Shown in pieces: positions 11,566 to 21,731 of a stretch of DNA of 64,000 nt (its first letter is position 1; each line of letters opens with the position of its first letter). The stretch is from Hippophae tibetana (lineage: Eukaryota > Streptophyta > Magnoliopsida > Rosales > Elaeagnaceae), in assembly GCA_037013495.1 (NCBI GenBank), contig CM072801.1, positions 13,383,501 to 13,447,500 on the forward strand. The letters run 5' to 3'. Made by a program: the position numbers and the translations under genes. A model generated the notes under the pieces. That model ran no database searches, had not been told where the DNA came from, and saw nothing but the letters and a program-made list of their open reading frames with translations.

Positions 11566-11825
11566 GAATTGAGGTTGACCCTAGCTCGAGTTGGTGGTCA
11601 ACTTTAGGATGTGATCTCCTAGGATTGACCACATACTTGATTTTGTGCTAGATAGTGGAGAGTCAAGTACATCATTCAAAGTATTCTTACAACTTGGCTT
11701 GATTATGTATACCACGTCTGATGTACAACTCAATATGATTATGTAGGCTCAGTCTGATAGCTCGGTGTTATCATGTAAACTTAGGAAGATCTCCAGGTCT
11801 GTCAATATGTCCAAACATCTAGTCC
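11566..11825 (+). repeat. Dispersed repeat, copy 2 (partner at 775-960)
   Basis: It shares ordered runs with 775-960 (see that entry). It lies downstream of the gypsy-like 5' end, so both copies may come from one element family. Confidence 0.5.
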
Positions 11826-12289
11826 CTCTACTCTTTTAGCTCGATCTCTTGAATCGAGGTGGAAGAGTAATTCTTGGGAAGTCAATATGAACTGCTTAAC
11901 TCCCTTAAATAATGCATGTAAGTTAATTGGAGATAGAAAATGGATTCTTTTATATAAAGAGGTGCTAGGGCTGGGTCTTATCATCATTTTCTACACAATA
12001 AACAAATAGTTAGAAAATATTCTCTGTCGTGTCAACTCAAGTTATCAAAGGTTTTTCAGTTTTGTGGTATAAATTCTAATTAGACTTTAGTTTTGTTTGT
12101 TCGGCTTTTAGAGCATAAACCTCGAGAGTCTAATGCTTTTATACTTTCTCTTTAGGTCGGTATTTAAAGAACCTTTTATTTTCAAATTCAATCTTAGGTG
12201 ACTCATCTTTCTTCTTCCTTACCCATTGTTTTCATATTTTGTGTTTTTTACAGATCATGCATAGATAAGAGACCTTAGCCTCAGGTTCA

Positions 12290-12565
12290 TGCCCCTAGGA
12301 AAGCCCCTAATATCCCAATGCTAGTGACTATTTAGGGTCCTATGGGTCGAGTTCCTCCAGTGACATTAATATGCCAAGAACTCATAGTGGACTTAGAGAT
12401 GACTGATTTTAATGAAACTTACATCCTTAAACATAAAATCACAGATCCGAGGGGGATATATATGTTTGTGAAGTATGCTAGGGGTATGAATGTGTATCTT
12501 CTCGAGAATGAAAAAAATTGGGAAGTGCATTTTTTTCTTAGGCCGGTGGGAATCTCCTACTAGTG
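12290..12565 (+). pseudogene. Fragment resembling 'putative gypsy-type transposon' ORF
   Basis: An open stretch of 73 codons contains GIYMFVKYARGMNVYLLE followed by NWEVHFFLRP. That pattern (G-x-Y-x-F, then N-W-x-x-x-F-F) recalls the Transposase_28-type proteins carried by some plant gypsy elements. The resemblance is remote, and a profile search would decide it. Confidence 0.3.
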
Positions 12566-12839
12566 ACACCAGGTTAATAAGGAGCATTTAGAACGATACT
12601 AAAGTTGTGATCAGGAATATAGGTTCCTTAATCACGACCTTAAGTCTTGATATGAAGCAACGATTGGTTGATATCCAAAAATATCTTCCCGAAAAGTAAA
12701 CAATTTTCAAAAAGCTATGAAACATTCCACATGCTAAAAGTAACAACAAACAATTTATAGGAAAAATATTCTCTGTTCATTTAGTGAGTCATAATTCATA
12801 TCATTGCATACACATAAAATTTCAATTCTTAGATTATAT

Positions 12840-13231
12840 TGCTTGAAATAAATAGAAAATATGATATTATCTGAAAGATCAATTTCAATTTATGATCGAA
12901 TGATTTGGTATTATGATTTCTTTCTCTTTATAGACTTTACAAAATACAACATACTTACAAAATACAACAAAATTGTCTATGGACAACTGTTTATGGACAG
13001 TTTGTGGACAACCATGGATTGCCGACTATGGACAGCTATGGATAGTTGTTTACGGACAATTATTTACAGCTAAAAAGACTATGAACAATTGTTTATGAAC
13101 AATTATTTACATCTAAAAAGACTATGAACAACATCTATGTACAACTAAAGGAATATGGACAACAAAATTATTATGGATAGCTAAGTTTTCAATTGAACAC
13201 AACAAAGTTGTTATGGCTGTACATTAACATC
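12840..13231 (-). repeat. Diverged LTR of the copia family seen at 31109-36109
   Basis: The stretch 'cgaatgatttggtattatgatttctttct' (about 12898) followed by many 'tatggacagctatgga' and 'tggacaa' runs, ending '..gttatggctgtacattaaca', follows the LTRs at 31109-31474 and 35775-36109 in order. It is clearly more diverged than those two are from each other. It is flanked by gypsy sequence at least on its right, so it is a solo LTR or LTR fragment. No target duplication was seen. Confidence 0.7.
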
Positions 13232-13290
13232 TACGTCAACCACATCACACTTTACTTTCCCTGGTAGAACTTCCCAATGAGAGTTATTGT

Positions 13291-13500
13291 TCATAACTCT
13301 TGTAATCCCAAAACCTCGACTAGAGCCTTAATAATTATGTTTTTTGCACAGCCACTGTCTATAATAAAATCACAAAACTTTTGATGTGCAATGCATCTAG
13401 TTTTGAATAAGGCATGACGCTGAGTAGAAATAGATTGTTTGCGTGCCAACAATAGCTTTTGAATAATACAATTGATTACCTTTTCTCCCTCATCACCCAT
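13291..13500 (-). pseudogene. Ty3/gypsy protease (retropepsin) remnant
   Basis: The minus-strand stretch contains HALFKTRCIAHQKFCDFIID and then SGCAKNIIIKALVEVLGL. This matches the usual plant gypsy pattern of LFRTRC, CDLIIDSGSSENIVS and KALVKALGL, with the D-S-G of the aspartic protease active site visible. Fossil. Confidence 0.85.
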
Positions 13501-14008
13501 GTTGCCTTAGCTCATTCAGTATCATGTTCGGGGTATTCGGTTTCTTCATCTGTGGTTTCATGCTCACCAACTAAATTGGAAGCTCTTTTTTGAGGGAATT
13601 CATTGGACTTATGTTCATTTTGCAGACACCTGAAGCACTTCACAGGTAATGGCTTCTTGTTCTTGGGGTTTAGCTTGGGTAGGGTTAATTTGTTTGGGTG
13701 GTGGCTTGTTTTGGCTTTGAGAGTCAGTTAGGGGTTTTGTAGGATAGGATTTGATGGAGCTTGGATTTGTCATATGTTTATTCAGTGTAGCTTCTTTTGG
13801 GGTATGTGGGTCTTCTCTGTTTGGACAATTGGGTTTCGGCTTTGAGAGCTAAATTATTAGACTTTCCACAAAGTTTGGCTCAACTGCTCCCGAGTTGGTG
13901 AATTCAAGCCCTGTACATAATGATATACCCTCTTACTTTCTGTTTTTCGCACTTTGGCTCTCAAACAAGTCTCCAAAACTCCTCAGTATATTCATTGACA
14001 GTCTTATT

Positions 14009-14227
14009 TCACTGTTGACATCGGTGATACTTGTGGTACAAAATCTGTTCATAATCAGGTGGTAAAAATTGTTGAATCAGTAACTTTTTCATGTGAATCC
14101 ATGTTAGCACAGGAGACCTATTAGTGGCCCTTTTTTCAAGTTGAATGTGATCCCACCAAGAAGATGAACACCACAGTAGACTATCAATATATCGACTGGA
14201 GTGAACTAGTCTATAAATGCTTCGCAA
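14009..14227 (-). pseudogene. Ty3/gypsy gag core remnant
   Basis: The minus-strand stretch ends MKKLLIQQFLPPDYEQILYH followed by KYHRCQQ, the well-known plant gypsy gag motif (usually LLRERFLPPDYEQ-L-Y-KYQ-C-Q). The upstream W-x-x-I...R...W pattern is also present. Fossil. Confidence 0.85.
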
Positions 14228-14381
14228 AACTAGGCAGGTCTATATTGAACTTATAATCTTTTCTTTCATAAGGCTTGGGGAATATTGAGGTTGGCTAAAT
14301 CTAAAATTAGTATTGGGTGTTGGTTCAATGAAACCACTCAATGTTGGGAAGGCATGATTAGAAGGGGTAAAGTCATCATCA

Positions 14382-14891
14382 TCAGAGCCGACTATAGGGC
14401 CATAGTTGAACGAAGGGCTCTCTCAGTTCTACGTGACAGGGGTGGTGGAGAATTTCTGGTGGGTGAATGGTACCTGGGTGGATAGCAAAGAGGGTTGTGA
14501 AGAGGCTTTCCAACTGTGGGTGGGTGTGGTGGCTTTTGAACTGGGGATGAGTGTTGCGACTGTTTCCATGGGAGAACTCTCGTTGGTTGTGGCTTTCGAA
14601 CTGTGGGTGGGTGTTGGGTCTGTGTCTGGAAGTGTTGCCACTGTTTCCATGAAAGAACTCTCGCTGGTTGCCACCATGGGTGTCGCGAGTTCTTTGGGAA
14701 GCCTCGTGAATGACTTCTTGCGTTGGTTCATGAGTGGGTTCTCGCACTGTTTCTTTGCCGAGATGTTTGAGAGTGTTGAATATCATTGAGTTGGCTGGTA
14801 ATAGATTGTAGTGACTGATGAAAGTTTTGCGAGATATCATCAAATCACTGTTTAAAACGAGATTCCATCTCTTCCATTGCTGTCCAAACAT
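14382..14891 (-). pseudogene. Ty3/gypsy gag N-terminal region with internal repeats
   Basis: A 169-codon minus-strand open stretch just inside the primer site. Its middle repeats a unit like NQREFSHGNSRNTHPQFKSH, low in complexity and rich in H, N, P and S. It sits where the start of gag is expected. Confidence 0.6.
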
Positions 14892-14984
14892 CCCTCATGT
14901 CGCGAAATTGTCACCCTCACGTCAACTATCGTTGTTGGAATTAAACATCAGAGTCTAAGGAAGGCTTGTACTTTGATACCAATC

Positions 14985-15301
14985 TGACGTAGGAGTCAAT
15001 AGTAAATGTAAATCCAGCAACTCGTTGGTTGTTACCTTCAGATATATTCAATGGCAAGAATCAAAACAGAAAAGGGTTTACAAAGCATTCAAAAACTAAC
15101 TCTAAAAGTGGGGTGGGCTGACTTATATATGGTCCAGTACACCCATAAGACCCTCTAAGGTAAATAACGAGTATTCAGCAATAATAAACGACACAACTAA
15201 TGCATAAACAACAAAGGCAACAACACTTGAAAATTAATAAGTAAAAAGGACTTGGCCAGCTCATGCTCCTGCATTAATTATTCTGTGAGTACTTGCATTC
15301 A
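14985..15301 (-). repeat. LTR of the gypsy element at 13240-15301
   Basis: On the minus strand it would begin TGAATGCAAG and end CTACGTCA, directly followed by the primer-site-like sequence. The right boundary is inferred from the TG/CA ends only. Plus-strand sequence to its right (15302-15345, 'acttgttctcaagtta' read in reverse) resembles the run that precedes the polypurine tract of such elements. Confidence 0.55.
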
Positions 15302-16799
15302 GCATGTGAGACCTCCAGTTGTGACTTGTTCTCAAGTTACAAACAGTTTCAATTGTTTTATCACAATTATCAAGCAAATACTTCGTAGTTATTTCTGACC
15401 GATATCATATAGGTTCATCGAGTCTTGATAGACATAGTTTCTGCGGCGGCAAATGCTACACCAGGTCTTGGTAGATATCCTACTTTCAAGAGAGAGGTTA
15501 GTAGTTAGCATTTCATTAATTTTTTTTTAATTTTTGAATTTTTTTTTTGCCCCCATTTTCTCTCTTGTATAAATTTATTGAATCTCTGCTTTGAAATATG
15601 TGCTTTTTATGTTGCTAGATTGTGGCCATTGCATCGATGGTTTCAAGAATGAAGCAAAGAATATGGTGGTTGCACTTGTTGATATGGAGCGAGCTTTTGT
15701 TCCTCCACAGCACTTCATTTGTCTGGTGCAAAGGAGGTACTGTAAGATTCTATTCCCATTGGCATCCTATTTAGTTTTTTTGTTGTTGACATGTTTGATA
15801 CTTATGCAACACTATGTCATGAATTGAACATAATTGTAATATGTGATGGGTTTTTATGGCGAATCTATTCTGTAAAACTATTACTTGTTCATGGAGCTTG
15901 TGATTATATCTTATTCTATATGTTCCCAATTTGCAATCGTCTCTCCCTTGAGCACACAGAGTTTCGTGTCTCTGCATGCTGTTTATCTGCAGTTTCTTAA
16001 TTTCTTTTATCAACTCTCCTCCCCTTCTACAGGATGGAGAGACAGCGCCGTGAGGAGGAGCTGAAAACTCGGTTCTCAAAGAAAGGACAAGAGGCAGAGC
16101 AAGCTATACTAAACAGGGTAGTGGATTTATTTCTCCCTGCAGATTGAGTGGATATGTTGTGCGTTTTTATTCATGGTGCTTTTTTGGTCATAAATTTTCA
16201 TTCAAGTTCTGTTTGCTTATTTAATTGATGCTTTTATATCCCCGTTCTAGGCAACTAGTCCCCAAACAGTCGGTCAACAAACTGGTGGAAACCTGAAATC
16301 AATGAAGGAGAAGTCTGACAAGTCAGAGAAAGAAGAGAAAGAACCTTCTGGTTTAAAGACTGCAGATCCTGAAGGCGAAATAACAGCAGGTGTATATATC
16401 TATCAAATTCAATTTCTAAAGCATGGCTTGCAATCATGGAGACTTAAACAACAGTGTGTCATATTAGATCTTGACAACTTTCGACGTCACTGGACACTGT
16501 GCTAGATGATTAATCTTATAAGTTATGCCTATAATCTTGCAGTTAGAAATATTTGTAGCTAAGATATGATTGTTACCTTGGAAGTTTACCATGCTGGTGC
16601 ACTTTATACAGTTATGAGTACCATCTACTGTCAATTGAATGTTTCACCAACTTGTGTGATTGAATTTAGTTGCAACTCTAGAGGAGTTTGCTCCATTTGA
16701 GGCGTATGAAGTGTTGTAAAATGACGATACTAATCATATGATGCTTTCTCTCCTCTTTATTTTAACCTCCCTTTCCACTATGTTACACATCTAATATAG

Positions 16800-17950
16800 A
16801 TACTCACTAGGGATGCTACTGGAGTCGGTAGATGTAGTTAAGATTCATCCTATGGTGGTGCAATATGTTCTTGATGAAGCGGGGAGGGCTAAGACACTCT
16901 CCTTAATCGGAGCACCACCTGTTTTGGTTGATCCCTCGTGACGACCTATGGAGGCTTCAATAGGTCTCTTTGCTTATTCTGAGCTTGCTTGCAAGTGGAC
17001 TGAGTTGTAAGATCCTTCTCGGGATGTTTCTATTCTTAGGGAACACTTTTTGTGCGGCATGGGTGGACGTCTTTTGAAGAAGTCAAACGAGCTACATCTT
17101 TCCCTTTATCAAAAGACATTGTTAAAAAGAAGAAAAGGGTGAAGAAGTTATCTGGTAGATAAAATGGGGTTGTAGATCTGCTGATGAGCGGCTTGAAAGT
17201 AGGAAAGTCGCTATCCAAACAGATTGAATTCCAAACTATGTATGAATTCGGCGGGTTAGCTATGCAGAATTGTGATGCGAGAGATTAGATCAGGTTGAGA
17301 TTCTTTGGAGAAAATTTGCTAAGTAAGAAGTATCAGTTGGTAAAAAGTTAAAAACTTCACTATTTATAAAGGAAATTATCTAAGTAAGAAAGGTGAACGT
17401 TTTATGAGTTAAAATCAAATTAATATTCTGGAATATTCTCTAAATTTTCCAAAAGTCTAAAGAATAGAGGAGTTAATGTTAGGTATGTTATGTGTAAATA
17501 GGTGCGCAAATCTAACGAACTGGATCACCTCGTTTGTATAGAGTACATCGTATTGAGCATCTTATGTTTGGCGACCTGGCACTGGTGAACAACAGATCGT
17601 TTGAGCTCTTTTAGAGCATTTTCTTCACCCAACGACCTGGCCATGTGGACACTGGGATAAAACGATTTGGTGGTTTTTTTACATTTCTACCCCACATTCG
17701 TACAAGGGATACATATCGCTAGCGTCTTGATCGTTGGGATAACAACCTGATTATAGGGACAATGACTTGTTTGCTATAAAGTGTTTGTTGTAAAATGTCA
17801 TGTTTAAGTTGGCTCCGACATCTTAAACAGAGTACTCACTAATGTAACGTTGACATCTATCTCTTATATGTTTATGTATATCAAACTAATGAAATAAATG
17901 GGGGATCAAATTATTAGTTTCTCTCTAACATCTCACTAGAATCCTTTACA
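16800..17950 (+). mobile_element. Insertion of unknown type in a DRP2 pseudogene intron
   Basis: The intron 16390-18229 is much longer than its neighbours and holds foreign-looking, less A+T-rich sequence. It includes an open stretch with VVKIHPMVVQYVLDEAGRAK and, further on, LTR-like text ('cgacctggcactggtgaac', 'gttggctccgacatctta'). I do not recognise the family and cannot fix the ends. It is probably an old, broken gypsy-like fragment. Confidence 0.4.
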
Positions 17951-18716
17951 CACTAACACTTCTCCAAACATCATCTATTTGGGTGGAGAAAATTTTATAT
18001 AAATGATTATTGTATAGGGTTCTCATAGTCTTACTAAGAAGAGAATAAGAGATTGGTTTCTTTGATTGGATGCTTCTAATTCTAGATAAATTTGACATTC
18101 AAATTATATTCATTCACATCTTGTCTTAATTAATTTTTTTTAGGAGTGCTGCGCTTGCTGAGATCCATGGACTGTTTCACTAAACTTTTGATAATAAAAA
18201 ATAATTTGTGTTCTCATTTTTCTTTGTAGGTTTTGTATGGAAGAAGAGTGCAAAAACGAATGGGTGGAGCAAGCGGTGGTTTGTTTTGAATGAGAAGACC
18301 GGAAAGGTTTGTACATCATCTTCTAACTAGGAACTAAGATTTGTACTTTGTTAATTTTCTATACCCATTTATTAGGTTCGTTTGTGAGCTTGGCTCATCA
18401 TTAATTGTGGTTAAATTTCTATATCGAATGTTCAGTCAAAATTGTTGATGTAATGTCTTTATTAAAATTTGTGCACCAAACATGTTTGTTCTTTTGAACT
18501 AAAATGACTCCGTATCTAATATGTTAGTTGATCATGTCATTAAATGCGAGTTCTAGCTCATTTCTTTGTTTTGGTTTTTCTTGTGTAAAGGAACAATGCT
18601 AATGTTGCAAAACATGGATCCAACTGATATGTAGTTTAGGCTTACGAGGTTTGAGGAATGAGTTATTAGCTTGAATTGATATCTCTATCTTTAACTGCAA
18701 TTTTAATTAGTTTTCT

Positions 18717-19617
18717 CAAGGTTTTAAAAGGTAGAGTTAACCCTCAAGGCAAAATCTTCTAATGAGGCAAGAGGTAAGCCTCAACTTAAAAAACAATTAA
18801 CAAAATTATAATTAAATTTTAACAAAGTGAAATATTGATCATCTAACCAAAAACTCAATAAGATCATTAAATAGCAAAAAATACTGATAAGTGACAGAGT
18901 TATAATCTAAACCAAATCATTCAGATAACAGTGACATATAAATTACTTTTAAGTTATATTACAAACCAAAGCATTCATATAATAGTAACATATTAATCAT
19001 TTTAATTTATCAGAATTTAAGATAAAAACTAGTAAAATATTCATAATAAAGGTATAAAAATATTTTAAAAAACAAATAAAAAATTAAAAAAAGCCCCATT
19101 CAAGTCCTGCCCCAGCTTGCCCAGCAGAGCTCATTAGATATATGAATACAAATGTGTCTTGTAAACAGTGTTGTGTTCTAAGAAATGCAACAGCACCGTC
19201 TACAGACATCAAGCTCTTGCTCAAAGAAGAGAAATGAAGAGAAGGAGACCAAAATAAGGTAAATAAATTCCTAGCACTTTAGCTGGTAATTGCCGAGGTG
19301 AAGAGATGGAAATTATATGCCATAACAGAAGGAAAAGAAGCAAAGAAGAATAGGAAAGGGAAAAAAGGTTAAATGGCTACAGACAAGCTTGGCCGTTCAA
19401 AGGAGGAAAAAAACCTACCTGCTAAACATTGAAGGAGAAAAATCGTTCCAAATATTCAGAGTTGTGAGGCTTGTCTGTCATGCATATCATATCATAAAGC
19501 CTCATTGTATACGGCTGATCAACCTTGATTACGCCTCATCAAATCATGAGAAACAACATAAATTCATGACCCATGCGCCTTGCCCTAAGGAACCTTAAAA
19601 AGCCTTTCAAAACCTTC
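18717..19617. mobile_element. Non-autonomous TIR-type transposon in a DRP2 pseudogene intron
   Basis: The left end reads CAAGGTTTTAAAAGG. The right end, read in reverse, gives GAAGGTTTTGAAAGG. Both run into 'aaggc/gcctca' motifs, so the ends are imperfect inverted repeats about 900 bp apart. The inside is A+T-rich with no transposase. No clear target duplication was found. A piece with the same 'gccttgaggc..cgcctcaaag..gccttttaaaat' wording lies in SCYL2 intron 8. Confidence 0.5.
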
Positions 19618-21731
19618 AATCGTTTTTAACAGAATTTTTCAGATGGAAACATCAGATACCATAGTTGTTGTGTTTGCTCTTGGTGGAGATTTTATTTTAA
19701 CCTGTCTTTAATTTTGCAGCTTGGCTATACTAAGAAACAGGAGGAAAGACATTTCCGTGGTGTCATCACTTTGGAGGTATGGAAAGGCATCATTGCAATT
19801 TCACTTTATAGTTATGTTTTATTATGCCTTCAATATAATGCAAATTGTTTTCCAATTGCATTTGTTCTCTATTTAGCTATGCTCAATATGCAAATTGTTT
19901 CTTTAATGTCAATTAACCGTTTTCATAATATTTATAGAAACTGCCATCTTCATTGCATGTGCCTGTAGAGTTTTTTTTTTTGGGTTTTGTTTTCAATATT
20001 ATCATTCCACTAAAATGTTGACATAGTGTCTCTGCCATGTTAGATTACTTTGTCATCCGAAATTGACATGTAGTTGGTTTCCACCCCAGTGGTCTGATAA
20101 CCTTTATTTGTCTCTAGGAATGTAATATAGAAGAGGTTTCAGATGAAGAAGAGCCTCCCTCAAAAAGCTCAAAGGATAAGAAGGCAAATGGACTAGTTTC
20201 TGGCAAAAGGAACTGGTCTTGTATTTAACATTACTAGCAAGATCCCATACAAAACTGTTTTAAAAGGTGCTTCCGTTTCTTATATTTTAGTGGTGGAAGT
20301 TTTACACTCTTTCGGTTTCATTCCCCTTATAACTGTATAAGTTCCATTTATCAAGCAGCACATAGTGCTGTTGTGTTGAAGGCTGAAAGTATAGCTGACA
20401 AGGTTGAGGGGATGAATAAGATATCAAATTTCATTCAACCATCTAGAGGAGGAAGGGGTTGATCCACTGAGGGTGGTGCTAGCATGAGGCAAAGTCTTTC
20501 TGATGGTTCTCTGGTGCGTCACCATGTTCTGCTATTGGTTCACTATTATGCAGTCAGGGGATTGAAAATTCCTTGGCAAATCCTTCATGACATTCCGAGT
20601 CATTTTCCACTGTAACTGTAACTCTAAACCTTGACTGCTAAATATTTATCAGGCATGTATATTGTATACCCACTACTATTGCACACAGTAACAAAATCCT
20701 AAAACCTGAGTCATTCTTTCTGCTGCTCTTTAAAGGAGACTATGACTCAAAGACCTGCTGATCCTGAAGAAGAGCTCAGGTGGATGTCTCAGGAAGTGCG
20801 TGGTTACGTTGAAGCAGTTTTGAACAGCCTGGCTGCTAATGTTCCTAAGGTAAGATTGTGATATTGATATTTAGTTTTTCATCCTTGCCCTTCGGCCAAC
20901 TGTTCAATTCTTAATATACTTGCTTTCATTCGTTGAACAGGCAGTTGTCCTTTGCCAAGTTGAGAAGGCCAAAGAAGACATGCTCAATCAATTGTATAGC
21001 TCTGTAAGGTTGGAGAGATGTTCCCTTCTGCATATTCTACATTTAGTTGTGATAGCAGTAATCTTATTGAGCATTGTGTTTACTTGAACAGCCCAAAAAG
21101 CTACCAGATTTTTGTTGAATGGCTTTGTCTTGCTTTTTTGATGATTATGCTCAAATCTCCCCTCGTTTGAATATAACAAATATCTATTTCTATTCGAGCA
21201 GTGCTCTTAGTACAGCAAGAATTGAAGAGTTGATTCAAGAGGACCAGAATGTAAAGCGTCGCAGGGAACACTACCTTAAACAGTCTTCTCTTCTCTCCAA
21301 GTTAACACGTCATCTTAGTATCCATGACAACCGAGCAGCTGCTTCCTCGAGCTGGTCAGATGGTGATAATGGAGCTGGTATAATGTCTCATCCTTTTTAT
21401 TTTGCTTAAACGTGACAGTTAGTATCACCCTGAAAACAGAGGTCACTAAATTTTCATGAGGTTTTTTCTTGATATTTTGTTAAATTTGCAGAAAGTAACA
21501 CATACAGGCGGTCCATCAGGTGATGATTGGGGATCTGCGTTTGATGCTGCTGCTGCAAATGGCCCTGTTGATTGGTCTCGGAGCTCATCTAATGCTCACA
21601 GTGGACACTACAGTGATCCAGCCCAGAATGGCGATGTGAATTCTGGTAGCCGTCGCACTCCTAACAGGCGAGCTCCTCCACCTCCAGTATCTGGTTCATC
21701 GGGCTACAAATACTTCTATATGGGGTACTGA

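Larger units (their letters stand above)
13240..15301 (-). mobile_element. Broken Ty3/gypsy element, 5' part (LTR, gag, protease)
   Basis: Read on the minus strand there is an LTR (about 15301-14985), a primer-site-like 'TTGGTATCAAAG' (14983-14972), a gag region (14891 to about 14000) and a retropepsin block (13500-13291). The pol domains that should follow are absent; the sequence instead runs into the copia LTR at 12840-13231. It has several breaks. The wording of gag and protease places it in Ty3/gypsy. Confidence 0.75.
15413..21731 (+). pseudogene. DRP2: Dynamin-related protein 2 (DRP2), 3' half, unprocessed pseudogene
   Basis: Twelve exons, read by family homology: 15413-15496, 15619-15736, 16033-16117, 16251-16389, 18230-18306, 19720-19776, 20118-20266, 20359-20513, 20736-20849, 20941-21008, 21202-21377 and 21492-21731. 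They cover the end of the middle domain ([20 protein letters not shown]), the PH domain (SAKTNGWSKRWFVLNEKTGK), the GTPase effector domain ([20 protein letters not shown]) and the proline-rich tail ([13 protein letters not shown]). DRP2 proteins drive membrane scission in clathrin-mediated traffic. The GTPase half is absent; retrotransposon sequence lies upstream. Four lesions are visible: a deletion of about 10 nt in exon 2 of this list (after GCATCG, near 15635), one extra A in exon 7 (near 20206), an in-frame TGA at 20460-20462, and a frame change early in the last exon. Retained introns mean duplication or local decay, not retroposition. Confidence 0.93.

Noticed and set aside
14406-14789. 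Plus-strand 127-codon open stretch
   Set aside because: It is the antisense shadow of the repeated gypsy gag N-terminal region on the minus strand.
21004-21009. GTAAGG as the donor after the LYSS codons of the DRP2 pseudogene
   Set aside because: Using it would shift the frame into the next exon; a donor five bases later (after TCTGTAAG) restores the family wording [13 protein letters not shown], so the later site was chosen.
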